From Tautonia marina (lineage in GTDB: Bacteria > Planctomycetota > Planctomycetia > Isosphaerales > Isosphaeraceae), in assembly GCF_009177065.1 (NCBI RefSeq), contig NZ_WEZF01000026.1:1-64000 (forward strand): a stretch of 64,000 bases of DNA. Direction: 5' to 3'. Position numbers and translations under genes: made by a program. A model generated the notes under the pieces. That model was not told the DNA's origin and ran no database searches. It was given only the letters and a program-made list of their open reading frames with translations. This document shows, in pieces, positions 8,595 through 16,632 of the stretch. Position 1 is the first letter of the stretch. Each line of letters opens with the position of its first letter.

Positions 8595-10105
8595 GCATTG
8601 TGACGCGACATCGTGATCGGCTGGCACTGCTGGCACTCCTGGCCTTCACCTTCGGGGTGCGGGCCTGGAAGATCGATCAGCCGATTGTCGAGAACTACGT
8701 CGGCCGTCAGATCCCCACGGCGATGGTCGCGCGCAACCTTGAGCGCGGGTCCGGATTTCTCCGTCCCCAGCTCGATACCGGACCATTCCCGAACCTGTTC
8801 CTGGTCGAGCCGCCGATCTTTGCCTCCATCGTTGCCGGAGTCTCCCGCGCGACGGGCTGGCCGATCGGCGTTTCCGGTCGCCTCGTCTCGGCCCTGGCGA
8901 CGACCCTCGGAGCCTGGGGCCTCTACGGTCTGACTCGACGTCGGGAAGGAGTCGGGGTTGCCTTGGTGGCGATCGGTGTCTTTGCGGTCTTGCCGGTCAT
9001 GATCCGCTACGGTCGGGCCGTGCAGCCCGATGCCCTCATGCTCGGCACGCAACTGGCGGCCCTCCGCTGCTGGGATGCCTTCGTCCACGAGGATCGCGGG
9101 CGGCGAGGCTGGCTGGTCGGCGGTTGGTTCCTCCTGGCAACCAGCCTGGCGGTCAAGGTGACCTCGGCGTTCGTCTTCGTGCCGATTGTCCTGGTGATCC
9201 TCGGTCCGAAGCGGCGATGGGCGATCGGATTGGCATTCCTGGCCTTGATTCCGGCCATCCTCTGGTATGTGCATGCGTCAACGTTGCTGGCCGAAGGGGA
9301 AGGCTCGCGTGCCTCGCTCGACAACCGGCGCATCTGGCTCGACGCCCTGGTGCCGACGGCCCTGGTTCACCTGGAAACCTACCGGCCCGCGGCACGGTAT
9401 CTGCTCATCCGATCCTTCACGCCCATCGGGCTGGTGCTCGCGATCCTGGGAGTGTTCAAGGTCCGACCCATCGACCGGCTCTGGTGTCTCTGGGGAGCCT
9501 CAGCCCTGCTCGCCCTGGTGCTCTTGGCGGGGAAGTGGCATCACGAATACTATTGGATGGTCCTCGCGCCGGTGTTGAGCGTCGGGATTGCCCGGAGTCT
9601 TGTCGCGTTGGCCCGAGTGCAGCATGGCCGAGGGTGGGCGGTTCCCCTGGGAGTCGCGTTCGTCGCGATGGCGGTCCTCGGCTCCTCCTCGACCTGGCAG
9701 ACTCCGGTCGAGTGGGAAAACATCGACCAGGCGGCCGAGCAGGTGCGCCGGGTTGTCCCGCCCGATCGTTGGCTCGTGGCTCCGGAGGCCTTGCTCTACA
9801 CCGCCGATCGTCGCGGCTGCCGCCTGGAAACAACCCCTCGATCCGCCCAGCGGGCGGCCGGAGAGTGGGCGGGGCGGCTGGAAAATCCCGACGATCCGCT
9901 GGCCCTCGTCGCGTTTTACCAGAGCCGAGGGGCAGCGTTCCTGGCCGATCTCGGCTCTGAGGATGACCAGGACACCGATCCTCGTCGTGCCTTGCTTCGC
10001 CGGCGTGCCCGCGAACACTACCGCATTTTGATCGATCGGCCCGATGTGTTCGTGGTCGAGCTTGTGCCGAAGCCCGGCCTCGATGGAGCCTCTCATGGCG
10101 ATTGA
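8591..10105 (+). CDS. GT-C-fold membrane glycosyltransferase (GT39/ArnT-like)
   Basis: This 504-residue protein has about ten to twelve hydrophobic helices. Two motifs fit the dolichol/undecaprenyl-phosphate-sugar glycosyltransferase (PMT/ArnT) family. One is an acidic residue in the first periplasmic loop (PIVENYVGRQ), and the other is RYGRAVQPDA after the third or fourth helix. A soluble C-terminal domain follows at about residue 375. It starts within the last codons of the aldo/keto reductase gene, and its 3' end overlaps the start of panB by 11 bases. The transferred sugar and acceptor cannot be read from the sequence. Confidence 0.75.
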   Translation: MSIVTRHRDRLALLALLAFTFGVRAWKIDQPIVENYVGRQIPTAMVARNLERGSGFLRPQLDTGPFPNLFLVEPPIFASIVAGVSRATGWPIGVSGRLVSALATTLGAWGLYGLTRRREGVGVALVAIGVFAVLPVMIRYGRAVQPDALMLGTQLAALRCWDAFVHEDRGRRGWLVGGWFLLATSLAVKVTSAFVFVPIVLVILGPKRRWAIGLAFLALIPAILWYVHASTLLAEGEGSRASLDNRRIWLDALVPTALVHLETYRPAARYLLIRSFTPIGLVLAILGVFKVRPIDRLWCLWGASALLALVLLAGKWHHEYYWMVLAPVLSVGIARSLVALARVQHGRGWAVPLGVAFVAMAVLGSSSTWQTPVEWENIDQAAEQVRRVVPPDRWLVAPEALLYTADRRGCRLETTPRSAQRAAGEWAGRLENPDDPLALVAFYQSRGAAFLADLGSEDDQDTDPRRALLRRRAREHYRILIDRPDVFVVELVPKPGLDGASHGD

Positions 10106-10898
10106 GAACGACCCCAAGGTAACCCCTCCTGTGCTTTCCCGATGGAAGCGGGAAGGCCGGAAAATCACCTCGCTGACCGCCGCCGATTTCACCATGGCCC
10201 GCTTGCTCGACGAGGCGGGAATCGACGTCTTGCTCGTCGGAGACTCCCTCGGTACCGTCGTTCAGGGGCATGCGACGACCTTGAAGGTCACGCTCGATCA
10301 GATGATCTATCACGCCGAGATGGTTGCCCGAGCCGCCAGGCGGGCTCTGGTCGTCGCCGACCTGCCGTTCGGTTCGTACCACGAGTCGCGCCGCCAGGCC
10401 GTTCGATCGGCCTGTCGGTTGCTGAAGGAAACCGATTGCCAGGCCGTGAAGCTCGAAGGGGGGCGACGGATGGCCCGGACGATCCGAGCCCTCGTTGAGT
10501 CCGACGTGCCGGTCATGGGCCACATTGGCCTGACGCCGCAATCGATCCGCCATCTGGGCCGTTACAAGGTCCAGCGCGACGCCGAGGCCCTGCTGGCCGA
10601 TGCTCAGGCCGTGGCCGAGGCCGGGGCCTTCGCCCTGGTCATCGAATGCGTGCCGTCGGAGATCGCCGCGACGATTTCGCAAGCCTTGACGATTCCGACC
10701 ATCGGCATCGGCGCGGGGCCGTCGTGTGATGGCCAGGTGCTTGTCACGCACGACCTTCTCGGGCTCTTTGAAGGTTTCCGCCCCAAATTTGTCCGCCGTT
10801 ACGCCGAGCTGGCCGCCACCGTCCGAGAGGCCGCCACGCACTACGCCAACGATGTCCAATCGTCGGCCTTTCCCTCCGATGAGGAAGGATTCCGATGA
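10095..10898 (+). CDS. panB: 3-methyl-2-oxobutanoate hydroxymethyltransferase
   Basis: PanB adds a hydroxymethyl group from 5,10-methylene-tetrahydrofolate to alpha-ketoisovalerate, the first step of pantothenate synthesis. The 267-residue sequence shows ITSLTAADFTMARLLDEAG, the metal-binding LVGDSLG, DLPFGSY, VKLEGG, GHIGLTPQS and the GIGAGPSCDGQVLV signature. Length and motif order are normal. The ATG at 10095 has GGAG six bases upstream and is preferred to an ATG at 10083. It overlaps the end of the glycosyltransferase gene, so it is probably co-transcribed with it. Confidence 0.96.
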   Translation: MAIENDPKVTPPVLSRWKREGRKITSLTAADFTMARLLDEAGIDVLLVGDSLGTVVQGHATTLKVTLDQMIYHAEMVARAARRALVVADLPFGSYHESRRQAVRSACRLLKETDCQAVKLEGGRRMARTIRALVESDVPVMGHIGLTPQSIRHLGRYKVQRDAEALLADAQAVAEAGAFALVIECVPSEIAATISQALTIPTIGIGAGPSCDGQVLVTHDLLGLFEGFRPKFVRRYAELAATVREAATHYANDVQSSAFPSDEEGFR

Positions 10899-11027
10899 CG
10901 AGCGATCCGAGCCGAGCGGATCGTTGACCCCCCTGTGAGTCCCGGATAGGGTCGGTGCCTGGAATTGCCTTCTCGACCCCGGGCCTAGAATGGAATCGTT
11001 CCCGAGCTTTTGGAGAGGGGAGCGGAG

Positions 11028-12419
11028 ATGCCCCGTTCGACGACGCCTGCCTTGAACATCACCCGGATCGACACCAGCTCCGACGACGCTCGGGAGGCTA
11101 TCGCCTCACTCCGGGCCCAGTTGAGCCCAAGGGGAGACGTGGTCAGCCCCCGTGGTCGAGAACTGACCATCGCCGTCTTCGGCGAGCCCCTCAACCCCCA
11201 ACAGGTCGTTGATCGCATCTGTGCCGACGTCCGAGAACACGGGCTCGACGCGGTCCTCGACTACACCGCCAAGCTCGACCGCAAACCACTCGACCGCTCG
11301 AACTTTGCGGTTTCTGCCGAGGAAATGGCCGAAGCCTTCCGCAAGGCCGACCGCGAATACCTGCGCACCGTTCGTCGCGTCCGCGACAACATCCTTGCCT
11401 TTCAATCGGGCATCCTCCTCCGAGATGCGGTCATGACCCCCTCTCCCGGGGTCGAGCTCACTCTCCGCTACCGCCCGATGCGCCGGGTCGGCGTCTGTGT
11501 GCCGGGAGGGGCGGCGGCCTATCCCTCGTCGCTCCTCATGACGGTCGTCCCTGCCCAGGCGGCCGGAGTCGAGGAGATCGCCGTCGTCGTTCCTCCCACC
11601 GAGTTCGGCGGTTATAACACCGACCTTCTCGCGGCCTGTCACCTGCTGGGCGTGAAGGAGGTTTACCGGATCGGCGGCGCCCAGGCGGTGGCGGCTCTGG
11701 CCTACGGGGTCGAGGGAATTCCTCAGGTCGATAAGATCGTCGGTCCCGGCAACCTGTTCGTCGCCCTGGCCAAGCAGAAGGTCTACGGCGAGGTCGACAT
11801 CGACAGCATCGCCGGGCCGAGCGAGGTCGTTCTCATCGCCGACTGGACCGCCGAGCCCTCCTTCGTCGCCGCCGACCTCATCAGCCAGGCCGAGCACTCC
11901 CCGGGCGCAAGCATCCTCATCACCTGGGAGGCCGATCTCATCGACCGCGTGATCGAGGCGCTCGAAGACCAGCTCTCCCGGCTCAGCCGGGGCGACCTGG
12001 CCCGAGACAGCCTCGAACAGTTCGGCTCGTTGATCCTCGTTCGCGACGAGGAGGAGGCGATCGAATTGACGAACCTCATCGCCCCGGAACACCTGCACGT
12101 TTCGACCAGCGACGCCCATCGCCTTGCCGATCGCCTGATCAATGCCGGCGCCATTTTCCTCGGCCATCTCACTCCCGTGGCCGTCGGAGACTACGCCGCC
12201 GGCCCGTCTCACGTCCTGCCCACCGGCGGCACCGCCCGATGGGCCTCGGGCCTGGCCTCCAACGACTTCCTGAAGCGAACAAGCCTCATCCACGTCGATC
12301 GCCGAGGCCTCGAACGCCTCGCCCCCGACGTTCGCCTGCTCGCCGACAAGGAAGGCTTGACCGCCCACCGCTACAGCGTCGACGTCCGCCTGAGCCATGA
12401 GAACGACGAGTCCTCGTGA
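11028..12419 (+). CDS. hisD: Histidinol dehydrogenase
   Basis: HisD catalyses the last two oxidations of histidine synthesis, from L-histidinol to L-histidine, with NAD and zinc. The 463-residue protein has RRVGVCVPGG, the GGAQAVAALAYG nucleotide-binding segment, KIVGPGN, IAGPSEV, the catalytic AEHSPGA segment, APEHLHVST and the C-terminal GPSHVLPTGG. The ATG at 11028 follows a purine-rich GGAGAGGGGAG at 11011-11021 and an in-frame TTG at 11010 is rejected. HisC lies downstream on the same strand with a GNAT gene between them. Confidence 0.96.
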   Translation: MPRSTTPALNITRIDTSSDDAREAIASLRAQLSPRGDVVSPRGRELTIAVFGEPLNPQQVVDRICADVREHGLDAVLDYTAKLDRKPLDRSNFAVSAEEMAEAFRKADREYLRTVRRVRDNILAFQSGILLRDAVMTPSPGVELTLRYRPMRRVGVCVPGGAAAYPSSLLMTVVPAQAAGVEEIAVVVPPTEFGGYNTDLLAACHLLGVKEVYRIGGAQAVAALAYGVEGIPQVDKIVGPGNLFVALAKQKVYGEVDIDSIAGPSEVVLIADWTAEPSFVAADLISQAEHSPGASILITWEADLIDRVIEALEDQLSRLSRGDLARDSLEQFGSLILVRDEEEAIELTNLIAPEHLHVSTSDAHRLADRLINAGAIFLGHLTPVAVGDYAAGPSHVLPTGGTARWASGLASNDFLKRTSLIHVDRRGLERLAPDVRLLADKEGLTAHRYSVDVRLSHENDESS

Positions 12420-12622
12420 TCGGGGTTCGGTCTGTTCCCCGATGGCTCGATGGTTCACTGCCGTTGGCGGGTTCAATCGCCTCGTCCGTCTCGAAATCGT
12501 ACGCGGACTCCGGGTATGATCCTGGTCGCCGTCGCGTCCCGATCGAGCAACGGTCGGCCCCTGAGTTTGATGCGTCCACCCTGATCGATTCCTTCCCCCC
12601 CTTTGTGTTCGAACCACCCCCC

Positions 12623-13123
12623 ATGACCGCGATCATCCGTCCCGCCCAGCCCGACGACTGTGAAACGATTGTTCAATTGATTCGGGAGCTGGCCGATTAC
12701 GAGCAACTGCTCGATCATGCCAGGGCCACCCCCGACGACGTTCGTCGCGGCCTGTTCGGCCCTCGTCCCTTCGCCGAGGCCCTGATCGCCGAATGGGATG
12801 GGCAAGCGGTCGGTCTGGCCCTCTTCTTCCACACCTTCTCGACCTTCCGGGGCCAGGCGGGCCTCTACCTCGAAGACCTGTTCGTTCGGCCTTCGCATCG
12901 CAGCCGAGGGATTGGCAAGTCCTTGCTCTCCTCGCTGGCGAAGCTCGCCGTCGATCGCGGATGTGGCCGCCTGGAGTGGTCGGTCCTCAACTGGAACGAG
13001 CCCGCCATCGGCTTCTATCAAGCGATGGGAGCGCGACCAATGGACGAATGGACCGTCTACCGCATCGACGACGAACCCCTGCAACGCCTCGCCTCGCACG
13101 CGAACACCCCGTCGGCGGTCTAG
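12623..13123 (+). CDS. GNAT-family N-acetyltransferase
   Basis: The 166-residue protein has the GNAT layout. It begins with IIRPAQPDD and has the YLEDLFVRPSHRSRGIGKSLL core, where RSRGIGKS is the acetyl-CoA pyrophosphate-binding loop. WSVLNWNEPAIGFYQAMGA is the typical motif B. It resembles the diamine/thialysine acetyltransferase branch in its FRGQAGLYLEDL segment, but the substrate is not certain. It lies between hisD and hisC on the same strand, about 200 bases after hisD, and may simply share their transcript. Confidence 0.88.
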   Translation: MTAIIRPAQPDDCETIVQLIRELADYEQLLDHARATPDDVRRGLFGPRPFAEALIAEWDGQAVGLALFFHTFSTFRGQAGLYLEDLFVRPSHRSRGIGKSLLSSLAKLAVDRGCGRLEWSVLNWNEPAIGFYQAMGARPMDEWTVYRIDDEPLQRLASHANTPSAV

Positions 13124-13193
13124 TCAACGCCCGATCCTTGATCGTTTGCTCAACCTCGGTGATCAATCGCCTCGACCGAGAAAGGACTCCCCC

Positions 13194-14240
13194 GTGCTGC
13201 CGCACATCGACCGGATGGCCGGCTACATTCCCGGAGAGCAGCCGCGCGATCCGGCCGGCATCATCAAACTCAACACGAATGAAAACCCGTACCCATCCTC
13301 CCCCCGGGTGGCCGAGGCGATCCAGACGGCCCTGTCCGACGGTCGACTCCGGCGCTACCCCGACCCCTCCGGAACCGCCTTCCGCGAGGCCGTCGCCCGG
13401 CGTCATGGCGTCTCCCCCGACATGGTCCTGGCCGGCAACGGCTCAGACGATTGCCTCACCATCCTGACCCGAGCCTTCGTCGGGCCGGGTGATCCGGTCG
13501 CCTACCCGACCCCCAGCTACGTTCTTTATCACACCCTCGCCGAGATCCAGAACGCCCGGCCCGTCGAGGTTCCGTTTCAGCCCGATTGGACCCTCACTCC
13601 CGACGCCTTCGCCGCCACCGGCGCCCCGCTCGCCTTCCTGGCGAACCCCAATAGCCCCTCCGGCACGATGCTGCCCGCCGCCGAGGTCGCCGCCATCGCT
13701 CGCCACTTCCCGGGCACCCTCGTCGTGGATGAAGCCTATGCCGACTTCGCCGACGAGAACTGCATCGGCCTCGTCTCCGAACTGCCCAACGTCATTGTTT
13801 CCCGGACCTTGAGCAAGGGGTTGAGCCTCGCCGGATTGCGGATCGGCTACCTGATCGCCCGGCCCGAGGTGATTGAAGGATTGAACAAGGTCAAGGATTC
13901 CTATAACTGCGACGCCCTCAGCCTGCTCGGCGGCGCGGCGGCGCTCGACGATGCCGACTACACCCGGTCGATCCGCGATCGCGTCATCGCCACCCGCCAA
14001 CGCCTCACCGAGGCCACCCGAGCCCTCGGCTACGCCGTTCCCGAGAGCCAGGCCAACTTCGTCTGGTGCGAGGGCGGTCCCCCGGCCGAGGAGATCTATG
14101 AGGCATTGAAAGCGCAGAAGATCCTGGTTCGCTTGATGCGTTATCCCGGCCGCGCTCCCGGCCTGCGCGTCACGGTCGGGACCGATGAGCAGATCGACCG
14201 CTTCCTCGACGTGCTCGGTACGATCCTCCGATCCCGTTGA
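13194..14240 (+). CDS. hisC: Histidinol-phosphate aminotransferase
   Basis: HisC transfers the amino group from glutamate to imidazole-acetol phosphate in histidine synthesis. This is a fold type I PLP enzyme of 348 residues. It shows LNTNENPYPSSP, GNGSDD, the PTPSYVLY aromatic stacking region, the NPNSPSG motif, VVDEAYADF and the PLP lysine Lys208 in SRTLSKGLSLAGLRIGY. A GTG start at 13194 with AAAGGA 7 bases upstream is used. It ends 13 bases from the convergent DUF1559 gene. Confidence 0.95.
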   Translation: MLPHIDRMAGYIPGEQPRDPAGIIKLNTNENPYPSSPRVAEAIQTALSDGRLRRYPDPSGTAFREAVARRHGVSPDMVLAGNGSDDCLTILTRAFVGPGDPVAYPTPSYVLYHTLAEIQNARPVEVPFQPDWTLTPDAFAATGAPLAFLANPNSPSGTMLPAAEVAAIARHFPGTLVVDEAYADFADENCIGLVSELPNVIVSRTLSKGLSLAGLRIGYLIARPEVIEGLNKVKDSYNCDALSLLGGAAALDDADYTRSIRDRVIATRQRLTEATRALGYAVPESQANFVWCEGGPPAEEIYEALKAQKILVRLMRYPGRAPGLRVTVGTDEQIDRFLDVLGTILRSR

Positions 14241-14253
14241 CCGCCCGCCTCCC

Positions 14254-15207
14254 TCAATAGCTGTTATCGCTGATCACCTCACCATCGGCCCGATGACCGA
14301 GGTAGCGAAACACCTGTTGATCCACCGTATCCTTCACGAACCGGACCGATCCATCTCCGAAGGCAAAGTTCGCTCCTCCGGGGTGGTTGCTCCCGAATCC
14401 GCCGACAAGGTAAGCGGCCGGCGGGAAGTCCCCCGGGACATCCGGTTGCTCCGGTTGCTCCGGTTGCTCCGGTTGTTGCTCGATGGCGTCGAGACTCCCA
14501 TCCCCCAGATCCTCTCGGTTCATCCCCGCCGGAAACCGAGCCGACCAGTTCGGAGGTGTCCCCGTATTGCGCAGGGTCGCCCGCGTACCGGAGGCCCAGC
14601 CGAGCGTCGGAGCCCCGGTCGCTCGATATTCCCCGAAGAAGATCGTGTTTGTCAGACCATCGGGTACCCCCTGAGCCTTCAACGCGCTGTTCAGAAAAAA
14701 CGCTCCGTGGTTCGTCTCGTCGATCGGCGCTTCCACATCGTGATGATTCCCGGCATAGCTCATCTGGGCAGGTGAGGAGGGGCCGGCGGTCCCGATGCGT
14801 CCATCAGACGGACACAAAAAGATGCGTTTCTCCATTGTCCGGATCGTATCGTTGGCCGGCGCATACAAGCCTGTGTCGAAATTCAGTTTGGCAAAGGCGT
14901 TCCGCTCCTCCAGAAAGGGGAGGATCTGCGTCGCCCAGCCATAGTGCTTGCCGACCGGAAGATTCGGGATCGGGCCCGACCCTGGATCGTCGATCACACC
15001 GGGCGGAAACACCTCGTGCGCCGACGCATAATTTTGCGAGGCCAGGATCAGTTGCATCAGGTTGTTGGTGCACTGCACCCGCCTGGCCGCCTCCCGCGCC
15101 GATTGCACCGCCGGGAGCAAGAGCGCGATCAGGACCCCGATAATGGCGATCACGACCAGCAGCTCGATCAGAGTAAACGCTCGCGTTCGCCGCCTTTGAA
15201 TGGTCAT
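14254..15207 (-). CDS. DUF1559 prepilin, major-pseudopilin-like, last gene of the pseudopilus operon
   Basis: The 317-residue protein has a type IV prepilin N-terminus (short basic leader, then [20 protein letters not shown]). The conserved planctomycete DUF1559 body ([15 protein letters not shown]) follows. The C-terminus carries the H-x9-DG motif (HPGGANFAFGDG). A Gln-Pro-Glu repeat near residues 243-255 interrupts the body and comes from a 9-base tandem repeat. The start codon overlaps the stop of the PilX/GspK-like gene (ATGA). DUF1559 genes are usually scattered, so its place at the end of a gspE-gspF-prepilin operon suggests that it is the fibre subunit of that machine. Confidence 0.92.
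   Translation of the reverse strand: MTIQRRRTRAFTLIELLVVIAIIGVLIALLLPAVQSAREAARRVQCTNNLMQLILASQNYASAHEVFPPGVIDDPGSGPIPNLPVGKHYGWATQILPFLEERNAFAKLNFDTGLYAPANDTIRTMEKRIFLCPSDGRIGTAGPSSPAQMSYAGNHHDVEAPIDETNHGAFFLNSALKAQGVPDGLTNTIFFGEYRATGAPTLGWASGTRATLRNTGTPPNWSARFPAGMNREDLGDGSLDAIEQQPEQPEQPEQPDVPGDFPPAAYLVGGFGSNHPGGANFAFGDGSVRFVKDTVDQQVFRYLGHRADGEVISDNSY
14442..14477. repeat. Nine-base tandem repeat inside the DUF1559 gene
   Basis: The unit CCGGTTGCT is present three times perfectly (14442-14468), with a fourth copy differing at one base (14469-14477). On the coding strand it encodes a Gln-Pro-Glu repeat. Its length could vary by replication slippage without breaking the frame, because the unit is three codons. 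Confidence 0.9.
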
Positions 15208-15638
15208 TCGCGCGATTCCTTGTTCCAGAGGGTTGGATTGATCCCGAACGTTTTGCTTCGACGAACCCGGTCGTCGACGGCTCCATCGGACGGGTAATCG
15301 GCCCGAACGAGCACGCGAAATGCCTCATCCTCGCCGTCCCCCTCCCGATCGGTTGCAATGGTAATCACCACCGTGGCCGCCCGGAGACCTGGCGAGTCGG
15401 CAGGAATCGACCAGGTTTCCCCGTCGTATGTCGGGTCGGCCTTGAGCCGAACGGCGGCCCGTTCGAGCCCCGCCTCAACCAGCCAGTCGGCCTGGCGTTG
15501 CCACTCGATTCGACGGAGTTGGTCCGCCCTCGCCTTGCTCACCCGGAGCAGGCCCACCACGACCACTCCCATCACACTCAAGCACACCAGGGCGACCAGC
15601 GCGGCTCCCCCTCGACGGCGACTCGCCCGAGCCTTCAT
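15204..15638 (-). CDS. PilX/GspK-like minor pseudopilin-type protein
   Basis: The 144-residue protein starts with a basic leader (MKARASRRRGGAAL) and a single hydrophobic helix (ALVALVCLSVMGVVVVGLL). This is the shape of PilX or GspK N-termini, which often lack the standard FTLIE. The rest is a short soluble domain with few recognisable features. The position between the GspJ-like and DUF1559 genes, with 4-base ATGA overlaps on both sides, supports a minor-pilin role. The start at 15638 is fixed by the overlap with the preceding stop. Confidence 0.7.
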   Translation of the reverse strand: MKARASRRRGGAALVALVCLSVMGVVVVGLLRVSKARADQLRRIEWQRQADWLVEAGLERAAVRLKADPTYDGETWSIPADSPGLRAATVVITIATDREGDGEDEAFRVLVRADYPSDGAVDDRVRRSKTFGINPTLWNKESRE

Positions 15639-16162
15639 GAGCCGTCCTCCTCGAATCGGTGGTCGCGGCCAACCGTTGATTCGATCCGGACGGATCGCCG
15701 ATCCCCCTCGATCGTGCCGGGCACGTCGAGCACCAGGGAAACGACCGGGATTCCGTCCGATTCCTGAAGATCCCACGAGAAGGTCGTCCCCGGCCGCAAT
15801 CGATACGATTCCCGCCGATCGACCTCTCCCGGACGGTGATCCTCGCGGATCAACAAACGTCCCTGCATCTGATAGCTTGTCCTTCGGTCACCAGGTCCGA
15901 TGAGCACAAGTCGAACGGGATCGTCCTCCCGCTCGACTCGAAACGCCGCGTGAACATCCGCGCGAACGTCAGCGGCGAGCGCGCCCTCTGTGATCGTCGC
16001 CGCCAGATCGTCCCGTCCAAGGCGTTCCAGGCGGAACATCAGAGCCAGAAGGCTTGCGGTCGTGCCAAACAGAACCGCGATCATCGTCATCGCGGCCAGC
16101 ACTTCGATGAGCGACGCCACGCCCGACCGCTCTCCCCTTCGCCTGTTGCGTCGGGCAATCAT
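15635..16162 (-). CDS. Prepilin-like protein (GspJ-type)
   Basis: The 175-residue protein has a basic leader, then a degenerate prepilin cleavage region (GVASLIEVLAAMTMIAVLF) with the Glu at the +5-like position kept. A long hydrophobic helix and a beta-rich globular domain follow, as in GspJ/PilW minor pseudopilins. It overlaps its neighbours by four bases on both sides. The lack of the usual Phe before the cleavage-site Thr/Ser-Leu-Ile-Glu makes processing by the prepilin peptidase uncertain. Confidence 0.75.
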   Translation of the reverse strand: MIARRNRRRGERSGVASLIEVLAAMTMIAVLFGTTASLLALMFRLERLGRDDLAATITEGALAADVRADVHAAFRVEREDDPVRLVLIGPGDRRTSYQMQGRLLIREDHRPGEVDRRESYRLRPGTTFSWDLQESDGIPVVSLVLDVPGTIEGDRRSVRIESTVGRDHRFEEDGS

Positions 16163-16632
16163 GGTGCCTGCTCCTCAGGAGGCTTTGCCGAGCTTTCGTC
16201 CCGATGCGAGGTCCACGTCCTCAACCGAACCACCGAGGCGGGGATGCCGGGGCGGTCCTGATACCGAAGCGTCACGGTGATCCGTTGCATCGTCAGGCCA
16301 TCCTGCTCCTCCTCCTCCCGATCGACCGTTATCGTACCGTCGGGAAGGGCCCGTTCTCCTTCCGAAGAGAGGCTCAGGGGAGCGTTTGCATTGGCCTCGG
16401 TTCGCACTACCCGATCGAGCAGGTGTTCGGTTTCCCGGATCGCCAATGCCCGACGATCGAGCGCCTGACGTTCTCGGGCAATCCACGACACCGCCTGCAA
16501 GGTGGTCGTCATGCCGACCAGCAACAGCACCACGGCAACCGTTGCCTCGATCAGGGTGAACCCACCCCGCGGACTTCCCGATCGGGAACGTCCGCATGGC
16601 TTCGACGAACCATTGAACACGTTGAAATTCAT
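16159..16632 (-). CDS. Prepilin-like protein (GspI-type)
   Basis: The 157-residue protein carries a clear type IV prepilin signal (PRGGFTLIEATVAVVLLLVGM) after a 25-residue basic leader. A globular domain typical of GspI/PilV-type minor pseudopilins follows. The ATG at 16632 overlaps the stop codon of the third gspF-like gene. In type II systems GspI, GspJ and GspK form the tip of the pseudopilus, and the order I-J-K is kept here. Confidence 0.85.
   Translation of the reverse strand: MNFNVFNGSSKPCGRSRSGSPRGGFTLIEATVAVVLLLVGMTTTLQAVSWIARERQALDRRALAIRETEHLLDRVVRTEANANAPLSLSSEGERALPDGTITVDREEEEQDGLTMQRITVTLRYQDRPGIPASVVRLRTWTSHRDESSAKPPEEQAP

Noticed and set aside
11106-12617. A 503-codon minus-strand frame antisense to hisD
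   Set aside because: hisD on the plus strand has full-length catalytic motifs.
14442-14477. The 9-base repeat as a CRISPR-like array
   Set aside because: Units are directly adjacent, in frame, within a gene, and too short.
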